From Bacillus sp. DTU_2020_1000418_1_SI_GHA_SEK_038 (GTDB lineage Bacteria; Bacillota; Bacilli; Bacillales; Cytobacillaceae), in assembly GCF_032341175.1 (NCBI RefSeq), contig NZ_CP135435.1, forward strand, positions 62,001 through 126,000: a stretch of DNA of 64,000 nucleotides, written 5' to 3'. Below the pieces are notes generated by a model. The model was not told where the DNA came from. It made no database searches and saw nothing but the letters and a program-made list of their open reading frames with translations. Made by a program: the position numbers and the translations under genes. This document shows, one piece after another, positions 49,644 through 58,964 of this stretch. Each line of letters begins with the position of its first letter. The first letter of the stretch is position 1.

Positions 49644-50336
49644 ATGGCTTATCAAGTCATCATTCCTGCTGCTGGCCAAGGAAAAAGAATGGGAGCGGGC
49701 AGGAATAAAGTGTTATTAGAACTGAATCATTTGCCTATCTTTATTCATACGTTAAGAGTTTTCGAGCTGGATGAGGATTGCGAGGGTATTTATCTTGCCA
49801 TCAATCCCAAGGATGTGAAAGAAATGAAGGCACTCCTTAATGAATATCAGATTTCAAAGGTGATGGCCCTAGCTCCTGGTGGAAAAGAGAGACAGCATAG
49901 CATATATAATGCCTTAAAATGTGTGAAGCAAGAGGGAATTGTTCTCGTTCACGATGCAGCAAGGCCATTTATTGATAAAAAACTCCTCGATCCACTAGTG
50001 ATAGCTGCAGAGAAAAGCGGGGCAGCGATACTAGCAGTCCCTATGAAGGATACAGTAAAAAAGGCTGCCGGAAATATTGTGACGGAAACGGTAGAACGAA
50101 CCAGCTTGTGGGCTGTCCAAACCCCACAGGCTTTTCGTTTTTCTATTTTAATGAATGCTTACCAGAAGGCTGAAGCTGATCACTTCCTCGGAACCGATGA
50201 TGCTAGTTTGGTGGAGAGGACGGGGCAGGATGTTATGATTGTAGAAGGGGATTATGACAATATTAAACTGACAACGCCAGAGGATTTATATTTTGCAGAA
50301 GCTATTATTCGGAAACGAATAGAGATTCAAACATAA
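49644..50336 (+). CDS. ispD: 2-C-methyl-D-erythritol 4-phosphate cytidylyltransferase
   Basis: A 230-residue MEP-pathway enzyme forming CDP-methylerythritol. The nucleotide-binding signature VIIPAAGQGKRMGAGRNK is at the N-terminus, with VLVHDAARPF and ETVERTSLWAVQTPQAFR downstream. Two starts compete: TTG 49635 (8 nt after AGGGAG) and ATG 49644. The latter gives the family-like MAYQVIIPAAG N-terminus and is used here. ispF follows after 28 bp. Confidence 0.92.
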   Translation: MAYQVIIPAAGQGKRMGAGRNKVLLELNHLPIFIHTLRVFELDEDCEGIYLAINPKDVKEMKALLNEYQISKVMALAPGGKERQHSIYNALKCVKQEGIVLVHDAARPFIDKKLLDPLVIAAEKSGAAILAVPMKDTVKKAAGNIVTETVERTSLWAVQTPQAFRFSILMNAYQKAEADHFLGTDDASLVERTGQDVMIVEGDYDNIKLTTPEDLYFAEAIIRKRIEIQT

Positions 50337-50364
50337 CTATTTTTAAAAAGAGGGGACAATTAAG

Positions 50365-50844
50365 ATGTTTCGAATTGGACAAGGCTTTGATGTGCATCAA
50401 TTAACGGAAGGGCGCCCGCTCATACTAGGCGGTATTGAAATTCCATATGAAAAAGGTTTATTAGGCCACTCCGATGCAGATGTACTATTACATACAGTGG
50501 CTGACGCATGTCTTGGAGCCATCGGTGAAGGAGATATTGGAAGGCATTTTCCCGATACAGACCCAGAGTTCAAGGATGCAGATTCGGCAAAACTATTAGA
50601 GCATGTGTGGAATTTAGTTAAGGAAAAAGGGTATGAGCTTGTCAATGCAGACTGCACGATTATTGCTCAAAAGCCCAAAATGGCCCCATATATCGGCCCA
50701 ATGAGAGAGAGAATAGCCCAATTACTAGAAACATCTGTTGATAATATCAACGTAAAAGCTACAACCACCGAAAAGCTAGGATTTACCGGGCGCGGCGAGG
50801 GAATCGCATCACAAGTTGCTGTTTTATTGCAGAAAAATAAGTGA
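50365..50844 (+). CDS. ispF: 2-C-methyl-D-erythritol 2,4-cyclodiphosphate synthase
   Basis: A 159-residue trimeric MEP-pathway enzyme that cyclises CDP-ME-2-phosphate. Metal ligands are seen in GFDVHQL and [21 protein letters not shown]; the C-terminal [19 protein letters not shown] block is typical. SD AGAGGGG. Adjacent ispD and ispF catalyse steps three and five of the pathway. Confidence 0.96.
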   Translation: MFRIGQGFDVHQLTEGRPLILGGIEIPYEKGLLGHSDADVLLHTVADACLGAIGEGDIGRHFPDTDPEFKDADSAKLLEHVWNLVKEKGYELVNADCTIIAQKPKMAPYIGPMRERIAQLLETSVDNINVKATTTEKLGFTGRGEGIASQVAVLLQKNK

Positions 50845-50894
50845 TAAAATAAATCAAAACAAAAAGTAGATTTTTAGAGGAGGACATAAGTAAT

Positions 50895-52352
50895 ATGTCA
50901 AACGATATTCGTGTACGTTATGCCCCTAGTCCAACTGGACATTTACATATCGGTAATGCCCGTACAGCCCTTTTCAATTACTTATTTGCGAAAAGCCAAG
51001 GCGGGAAATTCATTATCCGTATTGAAGATACTGACAGGAAACGTAATATTGAAGGCGGAGAAGAAAGTCAGTTAAAGTACTTAACATGGCTCGGAATAGA
51101 TTGGGATGAAAGTGTTGATAAGGATGGCGGCTTTGGCCCTTATCGCCAATCTGAGCGAAATGATATTTACGAAAAATATTATAAAGAACTGCTTGAAAAT
51201 GGTTCTGCCTATAAATGCTATTGTACGGAAGAAGAGTTAGAGGCTGAAAGAGAAGCGCAAACAGCTAAAGGAGAAACACCAGCTTACTCCGGCAGATGCC
51301 GTCATTTGTCTCCAGAGGAGCGTGCGAAGCTGGAGGCAGAAGGAAGACAGCCAAGCATTCGCTTCTTAGTTCCACAAGGGAAAGTATATGCATTTGATGA
51401 TATGGTTAAAGGAAATGTCTCCTTCGAATCAGATGGAATTGGCGATCATGTTATCGTCAAAAAAGATGGCACACCTACCTATAATTTTGCGGTAACGGTT
51501 GATGATCATTTAATGCAGATCTCCCATGTATTAAGAGGGGATGACCACATCTCCAATACACCTAAACAACTAATGATTTATGACGCACTAGGTTGGGAAG
51601 TTCCGGTTTTTGGCCACATGACATTAATTGTAAATGAGAGCCGCAAAAAACTGAGTAAGCGTGATGAGTCAATTATTCAATTTATCGAGCAATACGAAGA
51701 GCTTGGCTATTTGCCTGAGGCCCTCTTTAACTTTATTGCCCTATTAGGATGGTCTCCATCTGGCGAGGAAGAAATTTTCTCCAAGGATGAGTTCATTAAT
51801 ATTTTCGATGCAAGCCGTTTATCAAAATCACCAGCTCTTTTCGATAAGCAAAAGCTGACTTGGATGAATAATCAATATATGAAAACAATTGATATTGATC
51901 GTCTTGTTTCCATTTCGCAGCCGCATCTTGTAAAAGCAGGCCGAATTGGTGAGAGCTTGACTGAAGAGGAAGAACAATGGGTGCGCAGCCTTATCGCTTT
52001 ATATCAGGAAAAAATGAGCTACGGTGCTGAAATTGTAGAGATGTCAGAGATTTTCTTTAGTGATAAAACGGTTATGGATGATGAAGCGAAAGCCGTTATC
52101 GAAGAGGAGCAGGTTCCTGAGGTCTTATCTGCTTTCCTACAGGAAATTGAAGGCTTAAGTGAGTTCAAGGCTGATGAAATTAAAGCGGCTATGAAGGCAG
52201 TCCAAAAATCAACAGGCCATAAAGGGAAGAAGCTCTTTATGCCGATCCGTGTTGCGATTACAGGACAAACACACGGACCTGATCTCCCTCAAGCCATCGA
52301 GCTTTTCGGGAAAGAAAAAGTAAAAAATCGATTAATGAGTATTTTAGATTAA
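50895..52352 (+). CDS. gltX: Glutamyl-tRNA synthetase
   Basis: A 485-residue class I synthetase. HIGH motif in [22 protein letters not shown] (two blocks) and KMSKS-like [10 protein letters not shown]. In Bacillus this enzyme is non-discriminating and also charges tRNA-Gln with Glu, for later transamidation. SD AGAGGAGG. The next transcription unit's promoter overlaps its stop codon. Confidence 0.96.
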   Translation: MSNDIRVRYAPSPTGHLHIGNARTALFNYLFAKSQGGKFIIRIEDTDRKRNIEGGEESQLKYLTWLGIDWDESVDKDGGFGPYRQSERNDIYEKYYKELLENGSAYKCYCTEEELEAEREAQTAKGETPAYSGRCRHLSPEERAKLEAEGRQPSIRFLVPQGKVYAFDDMVKGNVSFESDGIGDHVIVKKDGTPTYNFAVTVDDHLMQISHVLRGDDHISNTPKQLMIYDALGWEVPVFGHMTLIVNESRKKLSKRDESIIQFIEQYEELGYLPEALFNFIALLGWSPSGEEEIFSKDEFINIFDASRLSKSPALFDKQKLTWMNNQYMKTIDIDRLVSISQPHLVKAGRIGESLTEEEEQWVRSLIALYQEKMSYGAEIVEMSEIFFSDKTVMDDEAKAVIEEEQVPEVLSAFLQEIEGLSEFKADEIKAAMKAVQKSTGHKGKKLFMPIRVAITGQTHGPDLPQAIELFGKEKVKNRLMSILD

Positions 52353-52377
52353 CATATTGCCTAAAATGTAATATAGT
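52349..52377 (+). promoter_or_regulatory. Sigma-A promoter of the cysE-cysS unit
   Basis: TTAACA (52349-52354, overlapping the gltX stop), 17-bp spacer, TATAGT (52372-52377); the expected start is just before the T-box leader. Confidence 0.65.
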
Positions 52378-52400
52378 AATAAGTAACTCAATAAATGAAA

Positions 52401-52657
52401 GTGTTGAAGAGGAAAAGTAAGAACATGATGCTTTTTAGAGAGAACCATCACCGGCTGAAAGTGGTTTAAGCCTCTCATTGATCTGAAGTGCCCCTCTGAG
52501 CCTCATTTCGAACGGATTTTCATGCATGAAAATTTCCCTACTAGAAGTGAGCGGAACTAATCCGTTAACAAGTAAAAGTTGAGACATTTCGATGTCTAAA
52601 CAGAGTGGAACCGCGCATACAGCGTCTCTGTCATTATTGACGGAGGCGTTTTTTTTA
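52401..52657 (+). promoter_or_regulatory. T-box leader, Cys specificity
   Basis: Contains the T-box sequence AGAGTGGAACCGCGC (52602-52616), an upstream stem I with the AG-bulge type region, and the specifier stretch GAAGTGCCCC with TGC (Cys) at 52489-52491. It ends in the terminator at 52621-52657. Uncharged tRNA-Cys should stabilise the antiterminator and allow cysE-cysS expression. Confidence 0.9.
52621..52657 (+). terminator. T-box-controlled terminator
   Basis: 12-bp stem AGCGTCTCTGTC/GACGGAGGCGTT (52621-52632, 52639-52650, with G-T pairs) and seven further Ts. Confidence 0.92.
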
Positions 52658-52854
52658 TTCCCCAAAAACAAAAGTGAAATAACAATTTTGGATTGGACCA
52701 TCAACAAAGCTCTTGGATATGAAAGCTTATATTCGCTTAATGGACATCATTGCACTCTTTTTTCAAACCTGTGGAAATAAATAATTTCCCGGAAAATACT
52801 ATTCAAAAAAACCATTTTTAAAAATATGAATGACCGATTAGGGAGGGGACAAAC

Positions 52855-53523
52855 GTGTTTAAAAGGCTAAAGGAAGACATTGAGGTTATATTTGAACAGG
52901 ATCCGGCTGCAAGAAGTTATTTAGAGGTAATCTTAACTTACTCAGGCTTGCATGCCATATGGGCACATCGATTAGCCCACGCGCTTTTCAAAAGGAAACT
53001 CTATTTTCTTGCAAGAGTCGTCTCGCAAATTAGCCGCTTTTTCACAGGAATTGAAATTCATCCAGGTGCAAAAATCGGAAGAAAGCTTTTCATTGACCAC
53101 GGGATGGGAGTAGTTATTGGAGAAACATGCGAAATTGGTGATAATGTAACCATCTTTCAAGGGGTAACCTTAGGGGGGACAGGTAAAGAGAAAGGAAAGC
53201 GGCACCCTACTATTAAGGACAATGCCTTAATTGCTACAGGAGCAAAGGTGCTAGGTTCCATTACTATTGGAGAAAATTCAAAGGTTGGAGCGGGATCTGT
53301 CGTCTTACATGAAGTGCCCCCTAACTCGACAGTAGTAGGTATACCCGGCAAAGTGAAAATCCAGGATGGGGTTCGAATTAAAAAAGATTTAAATCACAGC
53401 GACCTTCCTGACCCAATTGCTGATCGTTTTAAAGATTTAGAACAAGAAATTGCCAAATTAAGCAGTGAATTAGAGGAGCTTAAGAAAGAAAGGAGTTTGG
53501 TTAATGGCCATTCAAATTTATAA
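52855..53523 (+). CDS. cysE: Serine O-acetyltransferase
   Basis: A 222-residue enzyme making O-acetylserine from serine and acetyl-CoA, the substrate of CysK. It has an N-terminal helical region ([20 protein letters not shown]) and a left-handed beta-helix of hexapeptide repeats ([24 protein letters not shown] in blocks, [15 protein letters not shown]). GTG start with GGGAGGGG. About 197 bp separate it from the T-box terminator, with no recognised gene. The last 20 bp overlap cysS. Confidence 0.95.
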   Translation: MFKRLKEDIEVIFEQDPAARSYLEVILTYSGLHAIWAHRLAHALFKRKLYFLARVVSQISRFFTGIEIHPGAKIGRKLFIDHGMGVVIGETCEIGDNVTIFQGVTLGGTGKEKGKRHPTIKDNALIATGAKVLGSITIGENSKVGAGSVVLHEVPPNSTVVGIPGKVKIQDGVRIKKDLNHSDLPDPIADRFKDLEQEIAKLSSELEELKKERSLVNGHSNL

Positions 53524-54907
53524 TACATTATCAAGACAAAAAGAACCTTTCATCCCTTTAGAGGAAGGGAAGGTAAAAATGTATGTGTGCGGTCCAACTG
53601 TTTATAATTATATTCATATAGGAAATGCAAGGCCGCCAATTGTTTTTGATACGGTTAGAAGATATTTTGAGTATCGAGGTTATGATATCAAGTACATCTC
53701 TAATTTCACAGATGTGGATGATAAATTAATCCGTGCGGCAAATGAATTGGGAGAAGAAGTTCCAGTTATTGCAGAACGCTTTATTGATGCCTATTTTTCA
53801 GATGTTTCAGCGCTTGGCTGCAAACGTGCTGACGCTCACCCAAGAGTGACTGAGAGTATGGACATTATTATTGAGTTCATTGAAGCATTGATTGAAAAGG
53901 GATATGCCTATGAATCGGAAGGCGATGTCTACTACCATACCCGCAAATTTAAGGAGTATGGCAAGCTTTCCCACCAATCCATTGATGAGCTTCGGTCAGG
54001 AGCCCGCATTGCTGTAGGGGAAAAGAAGGAAGATGCTCTTGATTTTGCCCTTTGGAAGGCGGCGAAAGAAGGAGAGATTTATTGGGATAGCCCATGGGGA
54101 AAAGGACGCCCTGGCTGGCATATCGAGTGCTCCGCAATGGCGAAAAAGTATTTAGGCGACACGATTGATATTCATGCGGGCGGGCAGGATTTAGCTTTCC
54201 CTCACCATGAGAATGAAATTGCCCAATCGGAAGCAGTAAGCGGAAAGACGTTTGCGCGTTATTGGATGCATAACGGCTATATTAATATCGATAATGAAAA
54301 AATGTCTAAATCCCTTGGTAACTTTGTTCTTGTCCATGACATTATCAACAAGCATGATCCACAGGTGCTTCGATTCTTTATGCTGTCTGTTCACTATCGA
54401 AATCCGATTAACTATAGTGAAGAATTATTAGGAAATACGCGAGCTGGACTAGAAAGAATTAAAACATCCTACCAAAACTTGAGGCATCGTCAAGAAACAA
54501 GTGCGAATTTGACTGAAAACAATCAAGAATGGCTAGAAAAAATTGCAGCACAGCACGAAGAGTTTATCAAGGCGATGGACGATGATTTTAATACAGCAAA
54601 TGCCATTTCAGTTCTTTTCGAGCTTTCCAAATTAGCGAATTATTATTTAATGGAGAAAAACACCTCCGTACAAGTGATTGAGGCATTTACGAAGGAATTC
54701 GAAGATCTTTTCCTAGTGCTCGGACTTACTTTGGACTCCCAGAAAGATGAGTTACTCGATGAAGAGATTGAACGCTTAATTCAGGAGCGTATTGAAGCAC
54801 GAAAGGATCGAAACTTCCAATTAGCCGACCAAATCCGTGATCAGCTGAAAGACATGAACATCATTCTTGAAGATACACCTCAAGGAATTAGATGGAAAAG
54901 AGGCTAA
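53504..54907 (+). CDS. cysS: Cysteinyl-tRNA synthetase
   Basis: A 467-residue class I synthetase. The zinc/substrate Cys lies in [14 protein letters not shown] in YIHIGNARP, zinc ligands in WHIECSAMA and [11 protein letters not shown], and KMSKS in [11 protein letters not shown]. It overlaps cysE by 20 bp, and SD AAGAAAGGAG lies within cysE. Joint control of CysE and CysS by a Cys T-box couples cysteine supply to tRNA charging. Confidence 0.96.
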   Translation: MAIQIYNTLSRQKEPFIPLEEGKVKMYVCGPTVYNYIHIGNARPPIVFDTVRRYFEYRGYDIKYISNFTDVDDKLIRAANELGEEVPVIAERFIDAYFSDVSALGCKRADAHPRVTESMDIIIEFIEALIEKGYAYESEGDVYYHTRKFKEYGKLSHQSIDELRSGARIAVGEKKEDALDFALWKAAKEGEIYWDSPWGKGRPGWHIECSAMAKKYLGDTIDIHAGGQDLAFPHHENEIAQSEAVSGKTFARYWMHNGYINIDNEKMSKSLGNFVLVHDIINKHDPQVLRFFMLSVHYRNPINYSEELLGNTRAGLERIKTSYQNLRHRQETSANLTENNQEWLEKIAAQHEEFIKAMDDDFNTANAISVLFELSKLANYYLMEKNTSVQVIEAFTKEFEDLFLVLGLTLDSQKDELLDEEIERLIQERIEARKDRNFQLADQIRDQLKDMNIILEDTPQGIRWKRG

Positions 54908-54910
54908 ACC

Positions 54911-55336
54911 ATGCTTCAATACGATAATCACATTGATGAGAAACAGTTAAACAGCCTCGCCCTTGCTTATATGGGCGATGCTGTTTTTGAAATCTATGTC
55001 AGAAGACATCTTATCCAGCATGGACAGGTTAGACCTAATCAGCTGCATAGAGAGGCCACTCATTATGTATCTGCTAAAGCTCAATCCGCTATTATCCGCC
55101 AATTGCTGGATTCAGACTTTCTGACAGAAGAGGAAATTGCCGTTGTGAAAAGAGGAAGAAATGCAAAGTCTGGTTCTGTCCCGAAAAATACCGATGTTCA
55201 AACATACCGATATAGCACGGCATTTGAGGCGCTAATTGGCTATTTACATTTATCAGGTAAAGAGGAGCGGCTGGAGGAAGTCATCTTATCTGCATTTCGA
55301 ATGGTAGAAGATAAGAAAGGAGGAAATTCCAAATGA
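54911..55336 (+). CDS. mrnC: Mini-ribonuclease III (YazC)
   Basis: A 141-residue RNase III catalytic domain without dsRNA-binding domain. Catalytic elements: [16 protein letters not shown] near the N-terminus and [15 protein letters not shown] near residue 100. It matures 23S rRNA termini in B. subtilis. Start 3 bp after cysS; the stop overlaps rlmB by 4 bp. Confidence 0.95.
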   Translation: MLQYDNHIDEKQLNSLALAYMGDAVFEIYVRRHLIQHGQVRPNQLHREATHYVSAKAQSAIIRQLLDSDFLTEEEIAVVKRGRNAKSGSVPKNTDVQTYRYSTAFEALIGYLHLSGKEERLEEVILSAFRMVEDKKGGNSK

Positions 55337-56076
55337 ATCAAGATTTTATTATGGGAAAAAACCCTGTGATGGAAGCACTTAAATCAGGACGGGATATTAA
55401 TAAAATTTTCATAGCAGAGGGGTCACAAGGCGGGCAAATGCAGCAGGTTATTGGGCTTGCCAAAGCGTCAAATGTATTTGTTCAATTTGTCCCAAAGAAA
55501 AAATTAGATCAGATGGCGGAAGGGAATCATCAAGGGGTCGTTGCCCAGGTTGCGGCCTATCAATATGCGGAAATAGATGATCTTTTTCAAGCAGCAGAAA
55601 AAAGAAATGAAGCACCCTTTTTCTTATTATTGGATGAAATAGAAGACCCTCATAATCTAGGGTCGATCATGAGAACAGCGGATGCAGTAGGTGCACATGG
55701 AATTATTATTCCGAAGCGGAGAGCGGTAGGCTTAACGGCGACAGTGGCTAAGGCCTCGACTGGTGCTATTGAGCATATTCCTGTTGTCCGTGTGACAAAT
55801 ATGGCTAGAACGATCGATGAATTAAAGGAAAAAGGCGTATGGATTGCGGGAACTGATGCAAAGGGAAGTGAAGATTACCGCCGTTTTGATGGAACATTGC
55901 CGCTTGGGCTAGTGATCGGCAGTGAAGGAAAAGGCATGGGCCGATTAATCCGGGATAAATGTGATTTCTTGATCCATTTACCGATGGCAGGCCATGTGAC
56001 TTCACTGAATGCATCAGTTGCTGCAGCTCTTTTAATGTATGAGGTATTCAGGAAGCGACATCCTCTTGAGGGATAG
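55333..56076 (+). CDS. rlmB: 23S rRNA 2'-O-methyltransferase RlmB (YacO, SpoU family)
   Basis: A 247-residue SPOUT enzyme. It has an N-terminal L30e-like substrate-binding domain ([24 protein letters not shown] in blocks) and trefoil-knot motifs [33 protein letters not shown] and [23 protein letters not shown]. It is likely to methylate the ribose of a 23S G in the P-loop region. SD AAGGAGGAAA; the ATG overlaps the mrnC stop. Confidence 0.93.
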   Translation: MNQDFIMGKNPVMEALKSGRDINKIFIAEGSQGGQMQQVIGLAKASNVFVQFVPKKKLDQMAEGNHQGVVAQVAAYQYAEIDDLFQAAEKRNEAPFFLLLDEIEDPHNLGSIMRTADAVGAHGIIIPKRRAVGLTATVAKASTGAIEHIPVVRVTNMARTIDELKEKGVWIAGTDAKGSEDYRRFDGTLPLGLVIGSEGKGMGRLIRDKCDFLIHLPMAGHVTSLNASVAAALLMYEVFRKRHPLEG

Positions 56077-56078
56077 AA

Positions 56079-56588
56079 ATGGACATCCTACTTGTTGACG
56101 GATATAACGTAATTGGTGCTTGGCCAGAGCTAAGAGAACTTAAAAAAAAGGATTTAGCAGCTGCGAGAGACCGATTAATTGAAAAAATGGCAGAGTATCA
56201 AGGGTATTCTGGATATAGAGTCATAGTCGTTTTTGACGCTCATTATGTAAAGGGTACCGAAAAGAAATTTAAGGATTCAAAGGTTGAAGTTATTTTTACA
56301 CGGACAAATGAGACGGCTGATGAAAGAATTGAGAAGCTTGCCATCAGCCTAAGCAATATCAAAACCCAAGTTCATGTTGCAACCTCCGACTATACAGAGC
56401 AATGGGCGATTTTTGGACAAGGTGCACTGCGAAAGTCTTCGAGAGAATTATTAAATGAAATGAATACGATTGAAAGTAAAATAGAAAAAAAGGTGAAGAA
56501 GATTCAGGAAAAACAGCCATTCTCTAGAATTCCGCTTAGCAAGGAAATGGCAGAAATTTTTGAAAAGTGGCGCAGAGGAGACCAATGA
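56079..56588 (+). CDS. rae1: Ribosome-dependent endoribonuclease Rae1 (YacP, NYN domain)
   Basis: A 169-residue NYN/PIN-like protein opening with ILLVDGYNVIGAWPEL, where the Asp is a metal ligand; later conserved blocks are FDAHYVKG, FTRTNETADERIE and VATSDYTEQWAIFGQGA. B. subtilis Rae1 cleaves mRNA in the ribosomal A site. Start 2 bp after rlmB; the SD is within the end of rlmB (TTGAGGGA). Confidence 0.92.
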   Translation: MDILLVDGYNVIGAWPELRELKKKDLAAARDRLIEKMAEYQGYSGYRVIVVFDAHYVKGTEKKFKDSKVEVIFTRTNETADERIEKLAISLSNIKTQVHVATSDYTEQWAIFGQGALRKSSRELLNEMNTIESKIEKKVKKIQEKQPFSRIPLSKEMAEIFEKWRRGDQ

Positions 56589-56592
56589 GTGG

Positions 56593-56622
56593 TTGACGCT
56601 GGAAAAATTCTTACTGTATAAT
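56593..56622 (+). promoter_or_regulatory. Sigma-A promoter of sigH
   Basis: TTGACG (56593-56598), 18-bp spacer, TATAAT (56617-56622). Confidence 0.8.
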
Positions 56623-56659
56623 ATTTCTATCTATGCTTGGTACGGTCGGGGGGATCTTA

Positions 56660-57316
56660 GTGGATACTGACTTGAAAACAATCGATGAGAATAATTTAGG
56701 GTATACGCAGCTTGAAGATGAAGAATTGATTGATTTAGTGCATAAAGGCGAGAGTGAAGCGTTAGATTATCTGATTCATAAGTATCGCAATTTTGTGCGT
56801 GCCAAAGCAAGGTCATATTTTTTAATTGGCGCAGATAAGGAAGATATTGTTCAAGAAGGAATGATTGGTTTATACAAGGCTATTCGTGATTTTAAAGAGG
56901 ACAAGCTATCTTCGTTTAAAGCGTTTGCAGAGCTGTGCATTACTAGACAAATTATTACAGCTATTAAAACCGCCACAAGGCAGAAGCATATTCCGCTGAA
57001 CTCATACGTGTCATTGGACAAGCCGATTTATGATGAGGAGTCAGATCGGACGTTAATGGACGTTATTTCGGGTGCAAAGGTAATGGATCCAGAGGAATTA
57101 ATTATTAATCAGGAAGAGTTTGATCATATAGAGGTCAAAATGTCCGAATTGCTCAGTGATCTTGAAAGAAAAGTACTTTCCCTTTATTTGGATGGACAAT
57201 CTTATCAAGAGATTTCTGAAGAATTAAACCGTCATGTGAAGTCAATCGATAACGCTCTGCAAAGGGTGAAACGAAAGCTTGAGCGGTATTTGGAGATACG
57301 AGAAATTACTTTATAG
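56660..57316 (+). CDS. sigH: RNA polymerase sigma-H factor
   Basis: A 218-residue sigma factor of the transition state and early sporulation, the same length as B. subtilis SigH. Region 2 (LDYLIHKYRNFVRAKARSYF, EDIVQEGMIGLYKAIRDF, LCITRQIITAIKTATRQKH) and region 4 HTH (LYLDGQSYQEISEELNRHVKSIDNALQRVKRKLE in blocks) are complete. The frame starts at ATG 56633, but GTG 56660 is chosen because GGGGGG lies just upstream and the length becomes canonical. It has its own sigma-A promoter. Confidence 0.95.
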   Translation: MDTDLKTIDENNLGYTQLEDEELIDLVHKGESEALDYLIHKYRNFVRAKARSYFLIGADKEDIVQEGMIGLYKAIRDFKEDKLSSFKAFAELCITRQIITAIKTATRQKHIPLNSYVSLDKPIYDEESDRTLMDVISGAKVMDPEELIINQEEFDHIEVKMSELLSDLERKVLSLYLDGQSYQEISEELNRHVKSIDNALQRVKRKLERYLEIREITL

Positions 57317-57363
57317 AGCGGGTGAGAACAAGCAGATCACTCTTTCTTTCGCTTTCCCTGTTA

Positions 57364-57392
57364 TTGACATCGTTTATGGTCCGTGATAAAGT
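57364..57392 (+). promoter_or_regulatory. Probable sigma-A promoter of rpmGB
   Basis: A perfect TTGACA (57364-57369), 17-bp spacer, TAAAGT (57387-57392). Confidence 0.55.
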
Positions 57393-57427
57393 TTTAAGGA
57401 CGTAATTGTATTTTAGTAGGTGGAATG

Positions 57428-57571
57428 ATGAGAAAAAAAGTAGTACTAGCTTGTAAAGAGTGCGGGTCCAGAAATTATTCAACGATGAATAATAAAGACT
57501 CCGAGCGCCTGGAGCTTAAGAAGTATTGCAAAACATGCAGCAATCATACTATTCATAGAGAGACAAAGTAA
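57428..57571 (+). CDS. rpmGB: Ribosomal protein L33 (zinc-ribbon form)
   Basis: A 47-residue bL33. The four zinc cysteines are intact as CKEC (residues 9-12) and CKTC (34-37), so this is the zinc-containing paralogue. SD AGGTGG precedes; ATG 57428 gives the family start MRKK (an adjacent ATG at 57425 is less likely). Confidence 0.93.
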   Translation: MRKKVVLACKECGSRNYSTMNNKDSERLELKKYCKTCSNHTIHRETK

Positions 57572-57645
57572 GGTTATTATATACGAATTTTATATATGTA
57601 TTTTTCTAAATTTCATAAACTCTTATTCACTAGAATAATCGTAAT

Positions 57646-57673
57646 TTGATTATTTAGTTTGGTTAAATACATT
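57646..57673 (+). promoter_or_regulatory. Possible promoter of secE
   Basis: TTGATT (57646-57651), 16-bp spacer, TACATT (57668-57673), 42 bp upstream of secE; modest match. Confidence 0.35.
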
Positions 57674-57714
57674 ATGAAATTTACTTAGATTATAAGTAAG
57701 TTGGGGGTTACAAT

Positions 57715-57897
57715 ATGCAGCGCATCTTGAATTTTTTCCGCGATATTGGACGTGAAATGAAAAAGGTTAGTTGGCCAAAGCGAAAAGAAATGACTGGCTA
57801 TACTGTAACAGTCCTAGCCACTGTTGCGTTTTTTGCAGTGTTCTTCGCTGTGGTTGACTTAGGTATTTCTGAATTGATTCGATTAATTCTTGAATAA
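57715..57897 (+). CDS. secE: Preprotein translocase subunit SecE
   Basis: A 60-residue single-span SecE of the short Gram-positive type. It has an amphipathic N-terminal helix with the conserved EMKKVSWPKRKEM, then one membrane helix (TVTVLATVAFFAVFFAVVDLGI). It stabilises SecY in the SecYEG channel. SD GGGGGT before the ATG. Confidence 0.96.
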   Translation: MQRILNFFRDIGREMKKVSWPKRKEMTGYTVTVLATVAFFAVFFAVVDLGISELIRLILE

Positions 57898-57920
57898 CCC
57901 CTGTATATCCATGGTATAAT
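57890..57920 (+). promoter_or_regulatory. Possible promoter at the end of secE
   Basis: TTGAAT (57890-57895), 19-bp spacer, TATAAT (57915-57920). Its start near 57927 would be only about 20 bp before the terminator at 57947. Confidence 0.45.
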
Positions 57921-57946
57921 GGTGAATAGCACAGGAAACATCTGCA

Positions 57947-57967
57947 AAGCCCGGTAACGGGTTTTTT
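57947..57967 (+). terminator. Intrinsic terminator between secE and nusG
   Basis: Stem AAGCCCG/CGGGTTT (57947-57953, 57958-57964) with a GTAA tetraloop and T-run. Confidence 0.8.
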
Positions 57968-58031
57968 ATTTGGTTAAAAATATGTTTTCAAATCGTAAAA
58001 AGGGAAACATTCTTCAAGTTTTAGTCAGTTT

Positions 58032-58060
58032 TTTACGAAAATAGTCAAAACTATTTTAAT
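58032..58060 (+). promoter_or_regulatory. Probable promoter of nusG
   Basis: TTTACG (58032-58037), 17-bp spacer, TTTAAT (58055-58060). Between the hexamers is a perfect inverted repeat AAAATAGT-CAAA-ACTATTTT (58038-58057) that could bind a regulator. Confidence 0.5.
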
Positions 58061-58095
58061 GATACAGGGAGGGAAGGACGATTTAGTCCCCTTGA

Positions 58096-58629
58096 ATGGA
58101 AAAGAATTGGTATGTTGTTCATACGTACTCGGGTTATGAAAATAAAGTAAAGGCAAACCTGGAGAAACGTGTAGAATCTATGGGAATGCAAGATAAAATC
58201 TTTCGGGTTATTGTGCCGGAAGAAGAAGAAACTGATTTCAAAAACGGCAAAAAGAAAGTAGTAAAGCGTAAAGTTTTCCCAGGATATGTGCTCGTAGAAA
58301 TTGTGATGACAGATGACTCATGGTATGTAGTTCGGAATACACCAGGTGTTACGGGCTTTGTCGGGTCAGCTGGTCACGGCTCTAAGCCGACACCGCTATT
58401 GCCTGAAGAAGTTAATGTAATCTTGAAGCGTATGGGTGTTGAAGAAAGACGAGTAGAAATTAACTTTGAAATAGGAGAAATGGTCCAAGTGAAAGAGGGG
58501 CCATTCGCCAACTTTACAGGATCAATTGAAGATATTGACAGAGACAAAGCGAAAATTAAAGTCCTTGTTAATATGTTTGGCCGGGATACACCGGTTGAAC
58601 TAGATTTTTCTCAAATTGAGAAACTATAA
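58096..58629 (+). CDS. nusG: Transcription elongation factor NusG
   Basis: A 177-residue protein. NGN domain (NWYVVHTYSGYENKVKANLEKR, FPGYVLVEIVMTDDSWYVVRNTPGVTGF in blocks) and C-terminal KOW domain (GPFANFTGSIEDIDRDKAKIKV in blocks). It modulates pausing and termination. The ATG is fixed by an in-frame TGA directly upstream (58093-58095). The SD-like AGGGAGGGAAGG is about 17 nt away, and a small hairpin GGAC-gattta-GTCC between them could bring it closer. Confidence 0.95.
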   Translation: MEKNWYVVHTYSGYENKVKANLEKRVESMGMQDKIFRVIVPEEEETDFKNGKKKVVKRKVFPGYVLVEIVMTDDSWYVVRNTPGVTGFVGSAGHGSKPTPLLPEEVNVILKRMGVEERRVEINFEIGEMVQVKEGPFANFTGSIEDIDRDKAKIKVLVNMFGRDTPVELDFSQIEKL

Positions 58630-58638
58630 CGAAATGCG

Positions 58639-58811
58639 GAGAGCGCCCGGTTAAAGGAACGCAGACTAAGAGCGCCACGTCCTGTGGCAACGTCTGCATG
58701 ACCCGCATCCTGCAGGCCTCAAGCATTAGACGAGCCTGCATGAAGGTTGTACTTTAATCTTCTTGCCGGATTGGCTTATGACCTCGATCCGATGGCGCTC
58801 AGAGCTAGACA
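58639..58811 (-). repeat. Dispersed intergenic repeat, copy B
   Basis: Inverted relative to copy A at 6656-6828 and of equal length (173 bp), with long identical stretches and scattered differences. It lies 9 bp after the nusG stop, between nusG and the rplK promoter. Confidence 0.8.
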
Positions 58812-58857
58812 GCTCTCTAACTTCAAAAAGGTATCCTTTCTATTTTTACAAAAAAAC

Positions 58858-58886
58858 TTGAAATTAGCTTTGAAAAGTGGTAATAT
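58858..58886 (+). promoter_or_regulatory. Sigma-A promoter of rplK
   Basis: TTGAAA (58858-58863), 17-bp spacer, TAATAT (58881-58886). Confidence 0.65.
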
Positions 58887-58964
58887 TTCAAAGGTCAGTA
58901 TGTCTCAGGTTCAGAGACCGGACTATTGTTTGTTCTTTATCTTGATATAAAGACTATAAGTTGA

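Noticed and set aside
52592-52780. 62-codon ORF starting in the T-box leader
   Set aside because: Overlaps the T-box and terminator structure and has no SD.
58747-58950. 67-codon ORF between nusG and rplK
   Set aside because: Lies in repeat copy B and the rplK promoter; no SD or conserved sequence.
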